Shown piece after piece: positions 18,621-27,412 of a DNA stretch of 51,139 nucleotides. Both the position numbers and the translations under genes were made by a program. The stretch is from Pseudomonadota bacterium. GTDB lineage: Bacteria > Desulfobacterota > Binatia > Binatales > Binataceae. The notes beneath the pieces are model-generated. The model searched no databases. It was given only the letters and a program-made list of their open reading frames with translations, and was not told the origin of the DNA. The stretch spans positions 1 through 51,139 of the forward strand of contig JAJPKP010000033.1 in NCBI GenBank assembly GCA_021323675.1, given 5' to 3'. Position 1 is the first letter of the stretch. Each line of letters starts with the position of its first letter.

Positions 18621-19160
18621 CTAGTCGAGCCCGAGCCGTTCGCGGCCCTCAGGCGAGATCATCTGCGGGTTCCACGGCGGATCCCACACCAGATCGACGT
18701 CGGCGTCCGAAACCCCGGGCAGTCCCATCAGCTTCTGGCGAGCGTCGTAGGCGATCGATGCGCCCATCCCGCAGCCCTGCGCGGTCAGCGTCATCTTCAC
18801 TTCGACCCGATGCGACCCGTCCGGCTGCTTCTTGACCTCCATCCCGTAAACCAGCCCGAGGTCAACGATGTTGACGGGAATTTCGGGGTCAAAGCAGGTC
18901 TTCAACTGCTCCCACACCATCGCTTCGAGGTCCGCGCCCGCCGCGGATTGAGCCGGCGCGGCATCCTCGGGGCTTTTGCCCAGCGCATCGGCGTCCTTGC
19001 CCGCTATCCGGAACAATCCGCCGTAGGCCGGAACCTGCACGGTGAAAGTGCCGCCGAGCGATTGAGTCACGTAAACTTCCGTCCCTTTGTCGATCTTGAC
19101 GGTCGTGCCGGCGGGAATCTGGACAGCCTCAATTTCGCGCGAGAGTTCGATTCGTTCCAT
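18621..19160 (-). CDS. sufT: Putative Fe-S cluster assembly protein SufT (MIP18/DUF59 family)
   Basis: This 179-residue protein has an N-terminal beta-rich part (IPAGTTVKIDKGTEVYVTQ, GTFTVQV, RIAGKDADALG) and a DUF59 domain from about residue 85 (WEQLKTCFDPEIPVNIVDLGLVY, KMTLTAQGCGMG, VDLVWDPPWNPQMISPEGR). The combination is that of SufT, an accessory factor in iron-sulfur cluster maturation. The open frame runs 165 codons further upstream without similarity; the ATG at 19160 has a GGGGAG ribosome site and matches the family start. A TAGAAT -10-like hexamer lies about 30 bases further up. No other suf genes are in the window. Confidence 0.9.
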   Translation of the reverse strand: MERIELSREIEAVQIPAGTTVKIDKGTEVYVTQSLGGTFTVQVPAYGGLFRIAGKDADALGKSPEDAAPAQSAAGADLEAMVWEQLKTCFDPEIPVNIVDLGLVYGMEVKKQPDGSHRVEVKMTLTAQGCGMGASIAYDARQKLMGLPGVSDADVDLVWDPPWNPQMISPEGRERLGLD

Positions 19161-19311
19161 TTCGGGCTCCCCTGATGGTGGGTACTTTGATTCTAAACCG
19201 CGGCGCCGCCTCATGCCACCTGACGAAGTCGTCGGACGGCTTGAAAAAAACGCGGCTTGATGTCGATCGAGACGCGTTGCCCGGCGCGGCGGACGCTTGC
19301 TACCGTTCAGC

Positions 19312-21216
19312 ATGAAGGATGGGGTTGGGGTGGTGACTGCCGCGATGGAAATCACGCGCGATCCGCGCGCGACCGCCAAGGAGAAATTGTGCGATTTTCT
19401 GCGCACGCGCCCGGCCGGCGCGGATGCGAACGAACTCGTCGGCCTGCTGCTTTCGGGAACCGGCTCCGACCCGGAACTGGCGGGGCGAATCGTTAACACG
19501 CTGCTGGCATCGGACCCCAACTTCGTCTTCGATTCCGCGACCAATCTGTGGTCGCTCCGAAGCGCCGCGGCGCTGCGCGTGCCCCTCGATGAAGCTTCGT
19601 TCTGCGTGGTCGATCTGGAGACCACCGGCGGCAGGCCCGGGCCGGGAACGATCATCGAGATCGGCGCCTATCGGATGCGCGGCCGCGCTATCGCGGATTC
19701 CTTCCAGAGCCTGGTCCGGCCGCAGGGGCCGATTCCGCGCTTCATCTCCGGCCTCACTTCGATCACCAACGAGATGGTTGCCGGCGCGCCGCCGATCGAA
19801 CATGTCTTGCCGGCCTTTCGCGATTTTCTGGGCGATGCCGTCCTGGTCGCGCACAATGCCACGTTCGATCACGCCTTTCTCGATTTCGAGTTTCGCCGCG
19901 TGTTCGGACTCGGACTGCGCAATCCGGTGTTGTGTACGCTCAGGATGTCCCGCCGCTTCGTCCCTTCGCTGCGGCGGCGCCGGCTCGATCTGCTTGCCGA
20001 GCACTTCGGGCTTTCGACCGACGGGCGCCATCGCGGGCTTGGCGATGCGCGGATGGCGGCGGAGATTCTGTCAATCTTCCTCGAAATCGCCGAAAAGATG
20101 GGCATCGCGCGGCTCGATCGCCTGATCGATCTGCACGGGCGCGGACTGTCCGGCCGCAGAATCGAGCGGCATGTGCCGCCCGAGGAAATCGCGGCGCTGC
20201 CGCACGCACCCGGCGTGTACCTGATGCGCAACGAGCGCGGCGATCTGCTCTATATCGGCAAGGCAAGGCGGCTGCGCGATCGGGTCGGCTCTTACTTCAC
20301 GTCATCGGTGAACGCGAAAACCGCCGACCTCATCAGCCACGTTTACAAGATCGAGACCCGCATCACACGCTCTCCGCTTGAAGCCGCGCTGCTCGAGTCG
20401 GAACTGATTCGCGAACTCAAGCCGCCGTACAACCGGATGCTCAAGTCGGCCGCTCCCGCTTATTTCATCAAGATCGACATGATGGACGAGTTTCCGCGCA
20501 TCGTGGTCGCGGGCAGGATGAGCGCGCGCCCGGGCGTGCTGAATCTCGGGCCCTTTATCGGCCGGCGCTCGCTCGATGTCTCGGTGCGCGCGCTTTCCAG
20601 GATTCTCGGGCTTCGCACCTGTCCGGGAAAGATAGATCCGGACCCGGATTTTTCCCCATGCATCTACGGCCAGATGGGACACTGCTGCACGCCCTGCAAT
20701 GCCGCCGCCGGTGCGGATGCCTACGCTGCGCGTATCCGCAAGGCGATCGTCTTCCTGCGCGGAAGGGCGGGGCAATTGATGGGCGAGCTGGCGCGGGCGC
20801 GCGACCAGGCCGCCGCCGCTCTGCGCTATGAAGAAGCCGCCCGCCTGCGCCGCGACCTTGAAGCGCTCGCGACGCTGTCGCATCGCGCCTCGCGCCTGAG
20901 CCAGGTCGTCACGGAGAACAATTTGATCATCCTGACCGGCGCGGGAGACGATCGCGCGGCGCACGTTGTCCTGTCGGGCCGCCTCGCCCTCTCGCGCGAG
21001 CTGAATTCACCCGATGCCGCGGATGAAATTCGCGCGTTTGTCGCCAACAACTTCGATCGTTACCGGGCAAAGCCGGTTACACGCGACGAACTCGAGCCGA
21101 TGCAGATCGTCGCGCGATGGCTGCGTGAACGCGCTCCGGACGAAGGGAGGCTCTTGTACTTGAGCGGCCCGTTCGTCGATTTCAGCGCCTTCGTCGCGAA
21201 CTCAGCTTCCGCCTAG
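19312..21216 (+). CDS. DEDDh exonuclease fused to UvrC-like GIY-YIG endonuclease
   Basis: This protein of about 634 residues joins two nucleases. Residues about 85-265 form a DnaQ-type 3'-5' exonuclease (VVDLETTG, AHNATFDHAFLDFEF, HRGLGDARM give the D-E-D-H-D set). Residues about 290-390 form a GIY-YIG nuclease (PGVYLMRNERGDLLYIGKA, glutamate in LESELIRELKPPYN). Then come four UvrC-type cysteines (TCPGK, SPCIYGQ, HCC, TPC), which bind an iron-sulfur cluster in UvrC, and a UVR-like helix (ALRYEEAARLRRDLEAL). The C-terminal RNase H and HhH domains of UvrC are absent. It probably cuts and trims damaged DNA, like Cho-type proteins. The start may be 19312 or 19345. It is divergent from sufT. Confidence 0.88.
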   Translation: MKDGVGVVTAAMEITRDPRATAKEKLCDFLRTRPAGADANELVGLLLSGTGSDPELAGRIVNTLLASDPNFVFDSATNLWSLRSAAALRVPLDEASFCVVDLETTGGRPGPGTIIEIGAYRMRGRAIADSFQSLVRPQGPIPRFISGLTSITNEMVAGAPPIEHVLPAFRDFLGDAVLVAHNATFDHAFLDFEFRRVFGLGLRNPVLCTLRMSRRFVPSLRRRRLDLLAEHFGLSTDGRHRGLGDARMAAEILSIFLEIAEKMGIARLDRLIDLHGRGLSGRRIERHVPPEEIAALPHAPGVYLMRNERGDLLYIGKARRLRDRVGSYFTSSVNAKTADLISHVYKIETRITRSPLEAALLESELIRELKPPYNRMLKSAAPAYFIKIDMMDEFPRIVVAGRMSARPGVLNLGPFIGRRSLDVSVRALSRILGLRTCPGKIDPDPDFSPCIYGQMGHCCTPCNAAAGADAYAARIRKAIVFLRGRAGQLMGELARARDQAAAALRYEEAARLRRDLEALATLSHRASRLSQVVTENNLIILTGAGDDRAAHVVLSGRLALSRELNSPDAADEIRAFVANNFDRYRAKPVTRDELEPMQIVARWLRERAPDEGRLLYLSGPFVDFSAFVANSASA

Positions 21217-21245
21217 GCCGGTATCGCTTCGGCTGTCGCTCCCGA

Positions 21246-21953
21246 TCAGCTCTTCAGATTGGCGTTAAAGAGCCTGAGCGCGTGTTCCCACGCATCGCCG
21301 GCGGCCTTCGCGTTGTAAACGTCCGCGCGCGTGTCGTTGAAGAATCCATGCGAGCATCCCGGATAAACCTTGACCTCGCCCTGCTTGCCGAACTTCTTCA
21401 GGTCCGCGGCCAGGCGATCGACGTCCGATCGCTGAATCCATCCGTCGTTCTCGCCGTAGGCGTAAAAGATGGGACATCCGAGCTCGCGGATTTCGTGGTC
21501 GGGCGGAATCTCGCCGTAAAACGGCGCGGCCGCCGCTATGTCTTTCGATTCGCACGGCAGCAGCAGCGCGTAGCTTCCGCCCATGCAGAAGCCGATGACG
21601 CCGATCTTCGAGGCGCTCGTCCGCTTCTGGTTCTTGATCCATCCGATGGTCGTCTTCAGATCCTCGATTCCGTCCGTCTTCGCCAGCCCGCTCATCAGTT
21701 GAGCGGCGGTGTTCGGGTCGCTGGCGACCTTGTGGCCCTGGCGCGAATAAAGGTCGGGCGCGATCGCGACATAACCCTCGCGCGCAAATCGCCTGGCGAC
21801 ATCGCGGATATGATCGTTAAGCCCCCACCATTCCTGCACGACGATGATCGCGGGCTTCGGCGCTCCGTCCGGCGGCTCCGCGACAAAGGCGTTGATGGTG
21901 CAGGCCTTGCCGGGAAAACTTGCGTCATTCTCGATAAGTTTTTCACTGGCCAT
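21246..21953 (-). CDS. Dienelactone hydrolase family protein
   Basis: This 235-residue alpha/beta hydrolase has the nucleophile elbow GFCMGG (Cys near residue 120), the acid in GENDGW and the histidine in CSHGFFND, the Cys-Asp-His triad of dienelactone hydrolases. Family members open lactones formed during aromatic ring degradation or act on related esters. The open frame extends upstream, but the ATG at 21953 with a GAGGAG ribosome site gives the normal start (ASEKLIENDASFPG). It is convergent with the exonuclease gene (29 bases apart) and 40 bases downstream of the TPR lipoprotein gene on the same strand. Confidence 0.9.
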   Translation of the reverse strand: MASEKLIENDASFPGKACTINAFVAEPPDGAPKPAIIVVQEWWGLNDHIRDVARRFAREGYVAIAPDLYSRQGHKVASDPNTAAQLMSGLAKTDGIEDLKTTIGWIKNQKRTSASKIGVIGFCMGGSYALLLPCESKDIAAAAPFYGEIPPDHEIRELGCPIFYAYGENDGWIQRSDVDRLAADLKKFGKQGEVKVYPGCSHGFFNDTRADVYNAKAAGDAWEHALRLFNANLKS

Positions 21954-21993
21954 CGCTGTTCTCCTCGCGCAAATCCAATATACACGCGCTTGT

Positions 21994-22863
21994 CTATTCC
22001 GCCGCGGATTCCGGCACGAAGCCGACCATGCCGTTGCGCAGCTTGATCTGAAGGTAGTTGCCCGCAATCCCGACCACGTGAACGTACTTCTTTCTGTGCA
22101 CCTGGCCGATCACCGCGCTCGCGGTATCGGGATCCTGATAGACGGGCGAGTTCTTCGTCAGGAGAAACACCTTGTTGATAGGCTTGATCTTCGGGGCGCT
22201 GGACGCCGCCGCTGCGGCCGCCGCCGAGGGCGCGCTCGCCGGTGTCGCGGCCGCGGCGATCTTTGGGTCGAGGATGCGCGCGGTGGACAGCTCCGCGTCC
22301 GCCTCGGCCTCGCGTCCCTGCTGCGATCGCAGAAGATTGGCGAGCGCCAGATGCGCTTGCGCGTTTTTCGGATCCAGTCCGATCGCGGTGCGAATTTCCG
22401 CCTCGGCTTCTCCCGCCTTGCCCTCGCGGTTCAGCGCATCGGCAAGCTGCAGATAGTAGCTCGCGCGCGACGGGTCCAGCGCGATCGCCGCGCGATACTG
22501 CTCTTCCGCCTGCCGGAGCGCCTGTTGGTCGATATAGAGGTTGCCGAGCGCGACATGCGCGGCGGGATTGCGCGGATCGAGCTCGATCACCTTCATGTAT
22601 TCGGTCTGGGCGGGCTGTCCCTTGTGCTCGAACATGTACAGGTTGCCGAGCGCCACGTGAACGCGCGGATCGTCGGGAGCGATCTTCGCCGCTTCCGTGT
22701 ATTGCTGCTCGGCGTCCGCGAGCTTGTTCGCCTGCATCGCGGCGTCGCCCGCCTGAAGATGGCTGTCCACCGACTCTCGATGGCATCCGCCAGCCAGCGC
22801 GATCGCTACGAGCGACACGAGAGCTGCGCGAAACAGCGGCCAGAGTCGAATGGTTGTGCGCAT
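21994..22863 (-). CDS. TPR-repeat lipoprotein with C-terminal SH3-like domain
   Basis: This 289-residue protein has a lipoprotein signal peptide (LVAIALAGGC, Cys near residue 27), about five tetratricopeptide repeats (LQAGDAAMQANKLADAEQQYTEAAKIAPDD and following units, residues 35-185), an Ala/Ser/Pro-rich linker (about 190-215), and a bacterial SH3-like domain (VFLLTKNSPVYQDPDTASAVIGQV ... GMVGFV). It is probably anchored in the membrane facing the periplasm and acts as a protein- or cell-wall-binding scaffold; the partner is unknown. An AAGGA ribosome site precedes the ATG. It is divergent from cofC. Confidence 0.82.
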   Translation of the reverse strand: MRTTIRLWPLFRAALVSLVAIALAGGCHRESVDSHLQAGDAAMQANKLADAEQQYTEAAKIAPDDPRVHVALGNLYMFEHKGQPAQTEYMKVIELDPRNPAAHVALGNLYIDQQALRQAEEQYRAAIALDPSRASYYLQLADALNREGKAGEAEAEIRTAIGLDPKNAQAHLALANLLRSQQGREAEADAELSTARILDPKIAAAATPASAPSAAAAAAASSAPKIKPINKVFLLTKNSPVYQDPDTASAVIGQVHRKKYVHVVGIAGNYLQIKLRNGMVGFVPESAAE

Positions 22864-23021
22864 TGCGTGGTTCCTTGTCTTTACGATGGAGCTATGTTCC
22901 GGGACGCCGCGGGACGACGCATTCTGCCCCGCCGCTTACGTTCCTATCTTGTCCGCGCTTCGACGCAAGTCAAGCAAAATCAGGAATCGCCGCGATCGCC
23001 GGCAATCCATGTTTCTATTGG

Positions 23022-23050
23022 TTGGCTAGCCGCATCCGGTACGTTATAAA
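23022..23050 (+). promoter_or_regulatory. Promoter of cofC-mla
   Basis: TTGGCT (23022-23027) and TATAAA (23045-23050) are separated by exactly 17 bases, a good sigma70-type match (4/6 and 5/6). Only 8 bases follow before the cofC GTG, so transcription would begin at or within a base or two of the start codon, a leaderless message. The match is seen; activity is inferred. Confidence 0.6.
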
Positions 23051-23058
23051 GTGACGCC

Positions 23059-23703
23059 GTGCGCGCCATTCTCATCGCAGCGAAAGAACTGGCTTTCGCC
23101 AAGACGCGTCTTGCGTCCGTGCTTGCGCCGGCGGAGCGGATGATGCTGGCGGAGGCGATGTTTCGCGACGTGCTCGCGGCGGCGCTCTCTTCTCGCAGCG
23201 CGGATCTGGTCGCGACGGTCAGTTCGGATGCGAACCTGCTGGCCGTCGCGCGCAACGCCGGCGCCATCGCGATCGATGAGCAGTTCCCGCGCGGACTCAA
23301 CGCCGCTGTCGCGCTCGCGACTACTCGCCTTGCGGGCGAAGGGGTTCAGGCGGTGTGCACCGTTCTTTCCGACATCCCGATGATCGCCGCCGCGGATATC
23401 GACGAGGTGTTTGCGGCGATGCCGTCGGGCAGGGCGGCCGTGCTGGTGCCGTCGCGAGATTTCAGCGGAACCAACGTCATCGCACGTTCTCCGGCCGATG
23501 TGATCCCGACTCAGTTCGGGAAGCTCAGCCTGGTGCGCCATCTTGATGATTGCCGAAGCCGCGGCGTCGCCTGCGAGGTGCTGCGGCTGCCCCGTCCCGC
23601 GCTGGATCTGGACTTGCCCGGCGATCTCTACGAATTTGTACGGGCGGCATCGACAACTCATACGCTCAATCAGCTCGTGCGCCTCGGTATCGCCCATCAT
23701 TAA
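23059..23703 (+). CDS. cofC: 2-phospho-L-lactate guanylyltransferase (CofC, coenzyme F420 synthesis)
   Basis: This 214-residue nucleotidyltransferase matches CofC: AILIAAKELAFAKTRLASVLAPAERMMLAEAMF at the start, VLSDIPMI with the metal-binding aspartate, VPSRDFSGTNVI, and LDLDLPGDL near the end. CofC activates phospholactate or phosphoenolpyruvate with GTP to start coenzyme F420 side-chain assembly. Translation begins at GTG with no ribosome site, directly after a promoter. It ends 17 bases before mlaE. The gene fits the F420-type LLM oxidoreductase encoded at 14662; other F420 genes are outside the window. Confidence 0.88.
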   Translation: MRAILIAAKELAFAKTRLASVLAPAERMMLAEAMFRDVLAAALSSRSADLVATVSSDANLLAVARNAGAIAIDEQFPRGLNAAVALATTRLAGEGVQAVCTVLSDIPMIAAADIDEVFAAMPSGRAAVLVPSRDFSGTNVIARSPADVIPTQFGKLSLVRHLDDCRSRGVACEVLRLPRPALDLDLPGDLYEFVRAASTTHTLNQLVRLGIAHH

Positions 23704-23720
23704 GGACTCGTCAGCACCCA

Positions 23721-24497
23721 ATGCAGGTTGTTGAATTTATCGAGCGCGTCGGCGCTTACATTCTCGACAGCATCCTCGCCCTCGGGAACTTTGCCTTGTT
23801 CCTGATCCGGTCGCTGATGTACGCGGTGCTTCCGCCTTACAAGCTGCGTCTCACCCTGCGCCAGATCCGGATCATCGGGGCCGAGTCCCTGATGCTGATC
23901 GTTCTCATTTCGACGTTCACGGGGATGGTGCTGGGATTGCAAGGCTACCATACGCTGCATCTGTTCGGCGCGGAGGATTCGCTGGGTACCCTGGTGGGCC
24001 TCGCGCTGGTGCGCGAACTCGGCCCCGTTCTTGCCGCCCTGATGATCGCGGCGCGCGCGGGATCGGCGATGGCGGCGGAGCTGGGTTCGATGCAGGCGAG
24101 CGAGCAGATCGATGCGCTTACGGTGATGGCGATAAATCCGGTGCAATATCTGGTCTCGCCGCGAATGATCGCCGGCGTCGTCAGCTTTCCCATCCTGACC
24201 GTCATCTTCAACGTAATCGGTATCTGGGCCGGTTACGCGGTTGGATGCGGCCTGCTCGGCGCTTCGGGCGGCGCGTATTTCAACAACCTCGCCGCCAACA
24301 TGAGTCGCCACGACGTCGCGCTCACACTTTACAAGGCCCTCGTTTTCGGCGTCGTGGTTATGTCGGTGTGCTGCTATAAAGGCTACCACGCCAAGCGGAT
24401 GGCAACAGGCGTCAGCCGCGCGACGACCGAAGCCGTGGTTCTCTCCAGCGTGCTGGTGCTGGCCTGGGACTATTTCATGGGATCGATTCTGCTGTAG
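23721..24497 (+). CDS. mlaE: MlaE-type ABC transporter permease
   Basis: This 258-residue inner-membrane permease belongs to the phospholipid-transport Mla system. It has several hydrophobic helices and the family core LVRELGPVLAALMIAARAGSAMAAELG followed by EQIDALTVMAINPVQYLVSPRM. The open frame extends upstream into cofC, but the ATG at 23721 gives the normal family start. It heads the set mlaE-F-D-C-A; the first four genes are separated by no more than 14 bases. In diderms the complex moves phospholipids between the inner and outer membranes. Confidence 0.93.
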   Translation: MQVVEFIERVGAYILDSILALGNFALFLIRSLMYAVLPPYKLRLTLRQIRIIGAESLMLIVLISTFTGMVLGLQGYHTLHLFGAEDSLGTLVGLALVRELGPVLAALMIAARAGSAMAAELGSMQASEQIDALTVMAINPVQYLVSPRMIAGVVSFPILTVIFNVIGIWAGYAVGCGLLGASGGAYFNNLAANMSRHDVALTLYKALVFGVVVMSVCCYKGYHAKRMATGVSRATTEAVVLSSVLVLAWDYFMGSILL

Positions 24498-24511
24498 CAT
24501 TGCAATTTGCC

Positions 24512-25306
24512 ATGAATTCGGAATCGAACGGCAAACAAACAGCGAATGCGATTGAGGTTCGCGCCCTCCGCCGCAGCTTCGACCATCAGCACGTTCTCAA
24601 CGGCGTCGATATCGACATCCCCGCCGGCACGATTACTACCATCGTGGGGCCCAGCGGATGCGGGAAAACGGTCTTTCTCAAACATTTGAACTTGCTCCTG
24701 CGTCCCGATTCCGGCTCGATCGTCATTGATGGTGTCGAAGTGACCAGACTGGGGGCGCGCGGCCTGAACTCCGTTCGCGAAAAGTTCGGGATGCTGTTTC
24801 AGGCGGGTGCGCTGTTCGACTCGATGAGCGTGTACGACAACGTCTCCTTTCCGCTGGTCGAGAAAACCAGGCTCTCAGCGCGGGAGATCGATGAGCGGGT
24901 GCGCCGCACGCTCGCCGCGGTGGGCTTGGAAGGGATGGGCCACAAGTTCCCATCCGAGATGAGCGGTGGTATGCAGAAGCGCGCCGCCCTCGCGCGGGCC
25001 CTCGTGACGCAGCCCAAGATCCTGATGCTGGATGAGCCGACGACGGGCCTCGACCCGACCCGCACCGGGTCGATTCACCAGCTCGTCCGCAAGACCCAGC
25101 AGGATTTCGGCCTCACCGCCGTCGTGGTGAGCCATGATGTTCCCGAAGTGTTTTCGATTTCCGATCGAGTCGCTTTTATGCATCGGGGCCGCATGCAACT
25201 GGTGGGCACCGTCGATGAAGTCATGAGTTCAGACGATGAGGACTTCAAGCGGTTCCTGGCGGGCAGAGCCTCGGGCGATGATTTGGAGAGTCAGGTGGTT
25301 TCGTAA
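24512..25306 (+). CDS. mlaF: MlaF-type ABC transporter ATPase
   Basis: This 264-residue ATPase has the Walker A motif GPSGCGKT, the Q-loop in FQAGALFDSMSVYDNVSFPL, the signature MSGGMQKRAALARAL, Walker B ILMLDEPTTGLDP and the switch histidine in VSHDVPEV. The FDSMSV and MQKRAALARA features are typical of MlaF. A TTG at 24500 also opens the frame; the ATG at 24512 is preferred. It energises MlaE and is followed 3 bases later by mlaD. Confidence 0.94.
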   Translation: MNSESNGKQTANAIEVRALRRSFDHQHVLNGVDIDIPAGTITTIVGPSGCGKTVFLKHLNLLLRPDSGSIVIDGVEVTRLGARGLNSVREKFGMLFQAGALFDSMSVYDNVSFPLVEKTRLSAREIDERVRRTLAAVGLEGMGHKFPSEMSGGMQKRAALARALVTQPKILMLDEPTTGLDPTRTGSIHQLVRKTQQDFGLTAVVVSHDVPEVFSISDRVAFMHRGRMQLVGTVDEVMSSDDEDFKRFLAGRASGDDLESQVVS

Positions 25307-25309
25307 AAC

Positions 25310-25816
25310 ATGTACGCAAGTCGCACCACACAATTTATCGTCGGTCTTTTCGCCCTCCTGGGCATCGCCGCCCTGGCGATCCTGTCCTTCCGGCTCGGAA
25401 AGATCTCGATTCTGCCCACTCCCGGGTATGTAATTTATGCCAACTTCGACAACATCAGCGGCCTGAAGCCCGGAGACGAGGTCGATATCGCCGGCGTCAG
25501 GATTGGCAAGGTGCTTGGCGCTTCCCTGTCCGACAATCAGGCGCGGGTTGCGATGGAGATCGACAAAGGCGTTCAGATCGACAATGATGCGATCGCGTCG
25601 ATCCTCAGCATGGGCATCATCGGCGGCAAGTACGTCTCGATCCAGCTCGGCGGCGGAGACAAGACGCTCTCCAACGGAGATATCATCAGGCAGACCCAGT
25701 CTGCCTTCGTGCTCGAAAACGCGATAGGACAGTTCATCAACAATATCGGCCAAAGCGGCGGCTCGAAGGACAGCTCGTCGTCGCAGGATTCTCAGCAATC
25801 ACAACAAAAGAAGTAG
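25310..25816 (+). CDS. mlaD: MlaD-type lipid-binding MCE protein
   Basis: This 168-residue protein has one N-terminal membrane anchor (FIVGLFALLGIAALAIL) and a single MCE domain (VIYANFDNISGLKPGDEVDIAGVRIGKV, later GIIGGKYVSIQLGGG). It ends in a polar Ser/Gln-rich tail. MlaD forms a periplasmic hexameric ring that holds phospholipid between MlaC and the MlaEF transporter. It lies between mlaF and mlaC with gaps of 3 and 4 bases. Confidence 0.93.
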   Translation: MYASRTTQFIVGLFALLGIAALAILSFRLGKISILPTPGYVIYANFDNISGLKPGDEVDIAGVRIGKVLGASLSDNQARVAMEIDKGVQIDNDAIASILSMGIIGGKYVSIQLGGGDKTLSNGDIIRQTQSAFVLENAIGQFINNIGQSGGSKDSSSSQDSQQSQQKK

Positions 25817-25820
25817 TCTT

Positions 25821-26474
25821 ATGTTGCATACCACAACGACCAATTCAGTGAATCGCGGGCATGCGCTCGCAATCGTTCTGTTTCTGATCGGCGCCCTGCT
25901 CGCCGCTCCTTCCATCGCTCGCGCCGACGCGCCGGCGAACGATCCGATGGCGGTGGTCAAGGACGGGGTTAACGAGGCGCTTCCGATCCTGCGCGACAAA
26001 CAGACCCCGACCCCGGTACGCCAGCAAAAGCTGCGCGAGATTGTGGCGCGGAGCTTCGATTTCAGCGAAATGGCCCGGTCGGCCCTCGGTTACCATTGGC
26101 GGCAAATCTCGCCCGATCAGCAGCAGGAATTCACCAAGGTCTTCAGCACCTTTATCGAAAATTCCTATCTCGCCAAAATCAACGAATTCACCAGCGGCGA
26201 AGTCAGGTTCCTCAGCGTGCGCAACGATGGTCCTCAGTACGCCATCGTGAAAACCAGCGTACTCATGGCGGGCAAGGACCCGATCGACCTCGATTTCCGC
26301 CTGCTCGACAAAAACGGCCAGTGGAAGGTTTACGATGTGACCGTCGATGCGATCAGCATCATTGCCAATTATCGCAACCAGTTTAATCGCGTGATGAACA
26401 ACAAGGGCTACGCGACCCTCATCGCTGACCTCAAGAGCAAGGAAGCCGCGCTCGCGGCCTCGATGGGCACCTGA
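25821..26474 (+). CDS. mlaC: MlaC-type periplasmic phospholipid carrier
   Basis: This 217-residue protein has a signal peptide (LAIVLFLIGALLAAPSIARADA, cleavage after ARA) and the MlaC fold (REIVARSFDFSEMARSALGYHWRQISPDQQQEFTKVFSTFIENSYL ... YDVTVDAISIIANYRNQF). It shuttles phospholipids across the periplasm between the outer-membrane MlaA complex and MlaD. It begins 4 bases after mlaD. Confidence 0.92.
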   Translation: MLHTTTTNSVNRGHALAIVLFLIGALLAAPSIARADAPANDPMAVVKDGVNEALPILRDKQTPTPVRQQKLREIVARSFDFSEMARSALGYHWRQISPDQQQEFTKVFSTFIENSYLAKINEFTSGEVRFLSVRNDGPQYAIVKTSVLMAGKDPIDLDFRLLDKNGQWKVYDVTVDAISIIANYRNQFNRVMNNKGYATLIADLKSKEAALAASMGT

Positions 26475-26548
26475 TCGTTTGGCTTGCGAGAAATCTCGAT
26501 CATGGTAGCCTAGGCAGTCACGGGACGGGATCCCGCAAGGAGCTACGA

Positions 26549-27412
26549 TTGGCGCGGATGAGCACAAGAAGGCTTAAAAGGGTGGAGAAGGCGTCGACAA
26601 CTCTTTCACGTTTCGTGTCGCGCGCGATGCTTGCGGCTTCTGTGATCGCCGTCGCCGCGTTCGCGCATCCGGCATTCGCTCAGGACCTCGCGCCGCTCAG
26701 CGCGAACCCGTCCAAGCAGGGCGCGGTCGTCAAGCAGGCCGAGCAGACGCCTCCCGGTGAAGACCAGGGCGTTTACAGCGACCCGCTCGCTCCCTTCAAC
26801 GAATCGATGTTCACCTTCAACCTGAAACTGGACGATTGGGTCCTGCGCCCGGTCGCCACCGGCTATGCCGCCATCGCGCCGCTGCCCGTGCGCCAGAGCG
26901 TCGGCAGGTTCTTCGACAACGTCAACGTAATTCCGCGTTTCGCCAACAACCTCTTTCAGTTGCGGATGCCCGAAGCGGGTACCGAAGTCGCGCGCTTCGG
27001 AATCAACACCGTCCTCGGCCTCGGCTTCTTCGATCCCGCAGAGACCTGGTTCGGCCTTAAAGAGCATCCCGATGACTTCGGACTCACGCTGCGCTACTAC
27101 GGCGTGCCTTCCGGTCCGTACCTGATGCTTCCGTTCTTTGGACCGTCAACCGTGACCGATACGGTGGGAATGGTGGTCGATGCGGCGATGAATCCGATGA
27201 CTTACCTTACCTACATCGCCGACGTGCCGTGGTACGTTCCGACCGCGGTCGGCGCCGGCACGCGCATCGCGGATGCGGTCAACTACCGCTCCGAGCATCT
27301 GGACATGTTCGAGGAAGCGGATCGCTACGCGGTTGACCTGTACGGAGCCGTTCAGGACGCCTATCTGCAGACCCGCGATCACAAGGTCAAGGAACTCAAG
27401 GAATCCGACTAG
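26549..27412 (+). CDS. mlaA: MlaA/VacJ family outer-membrane phospholipid protein without lipobox
   Basis: This 287-residue protein has the MlaA core: DPLAPFNESMFTFNLKLDDWVLRPVATGY, RQSVGRFFDNVNVIPRFANNLFQ, RFGINTVLGLGFFDPA and YYGVPSGPYLMLPFFGPSTVTDTVGMVVD. MlaA normally forms an outer-membrane channel that removes misplaced phospholipids. Its signal sequence ends AHPAFAQDL, a signal peptidase I site; the cysteine lipobox of most VacJ lipoproteins is missing. The TTG at 26549 follows AAGGAG at 6 bases; the ATG at 26558 is a less well placed alternative. It is the last gene of the mla set, 74 bases after mlaC, before a strong terminator. Confidence 0.9.
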   Translation: MARMSTRRLKRVEKASTTLSRFVSRAMLAASVIAVAAFAHPAFAQDLAPLSANPSKQGAVVKQAEQTPPGEDQGVYSDPLAPFNESMFTFNLKLDDWVLRPVATGYAAIAPLPVRQSVGRFFDNVNVIPRFANNLFQLRMPEAGTEVARFGINTVLGLGFFDPAETWFGLKEHPDDFGLTLRYYGVPSGPYLMLPFFGPSTVTDTVGMVVDAAMNPMTYLTYIADVPWYVPTAVGAGTRIADAVNYRSEHLDMFEEADRYAVDLYGAVQDAYLQTRDHKVKELKESD

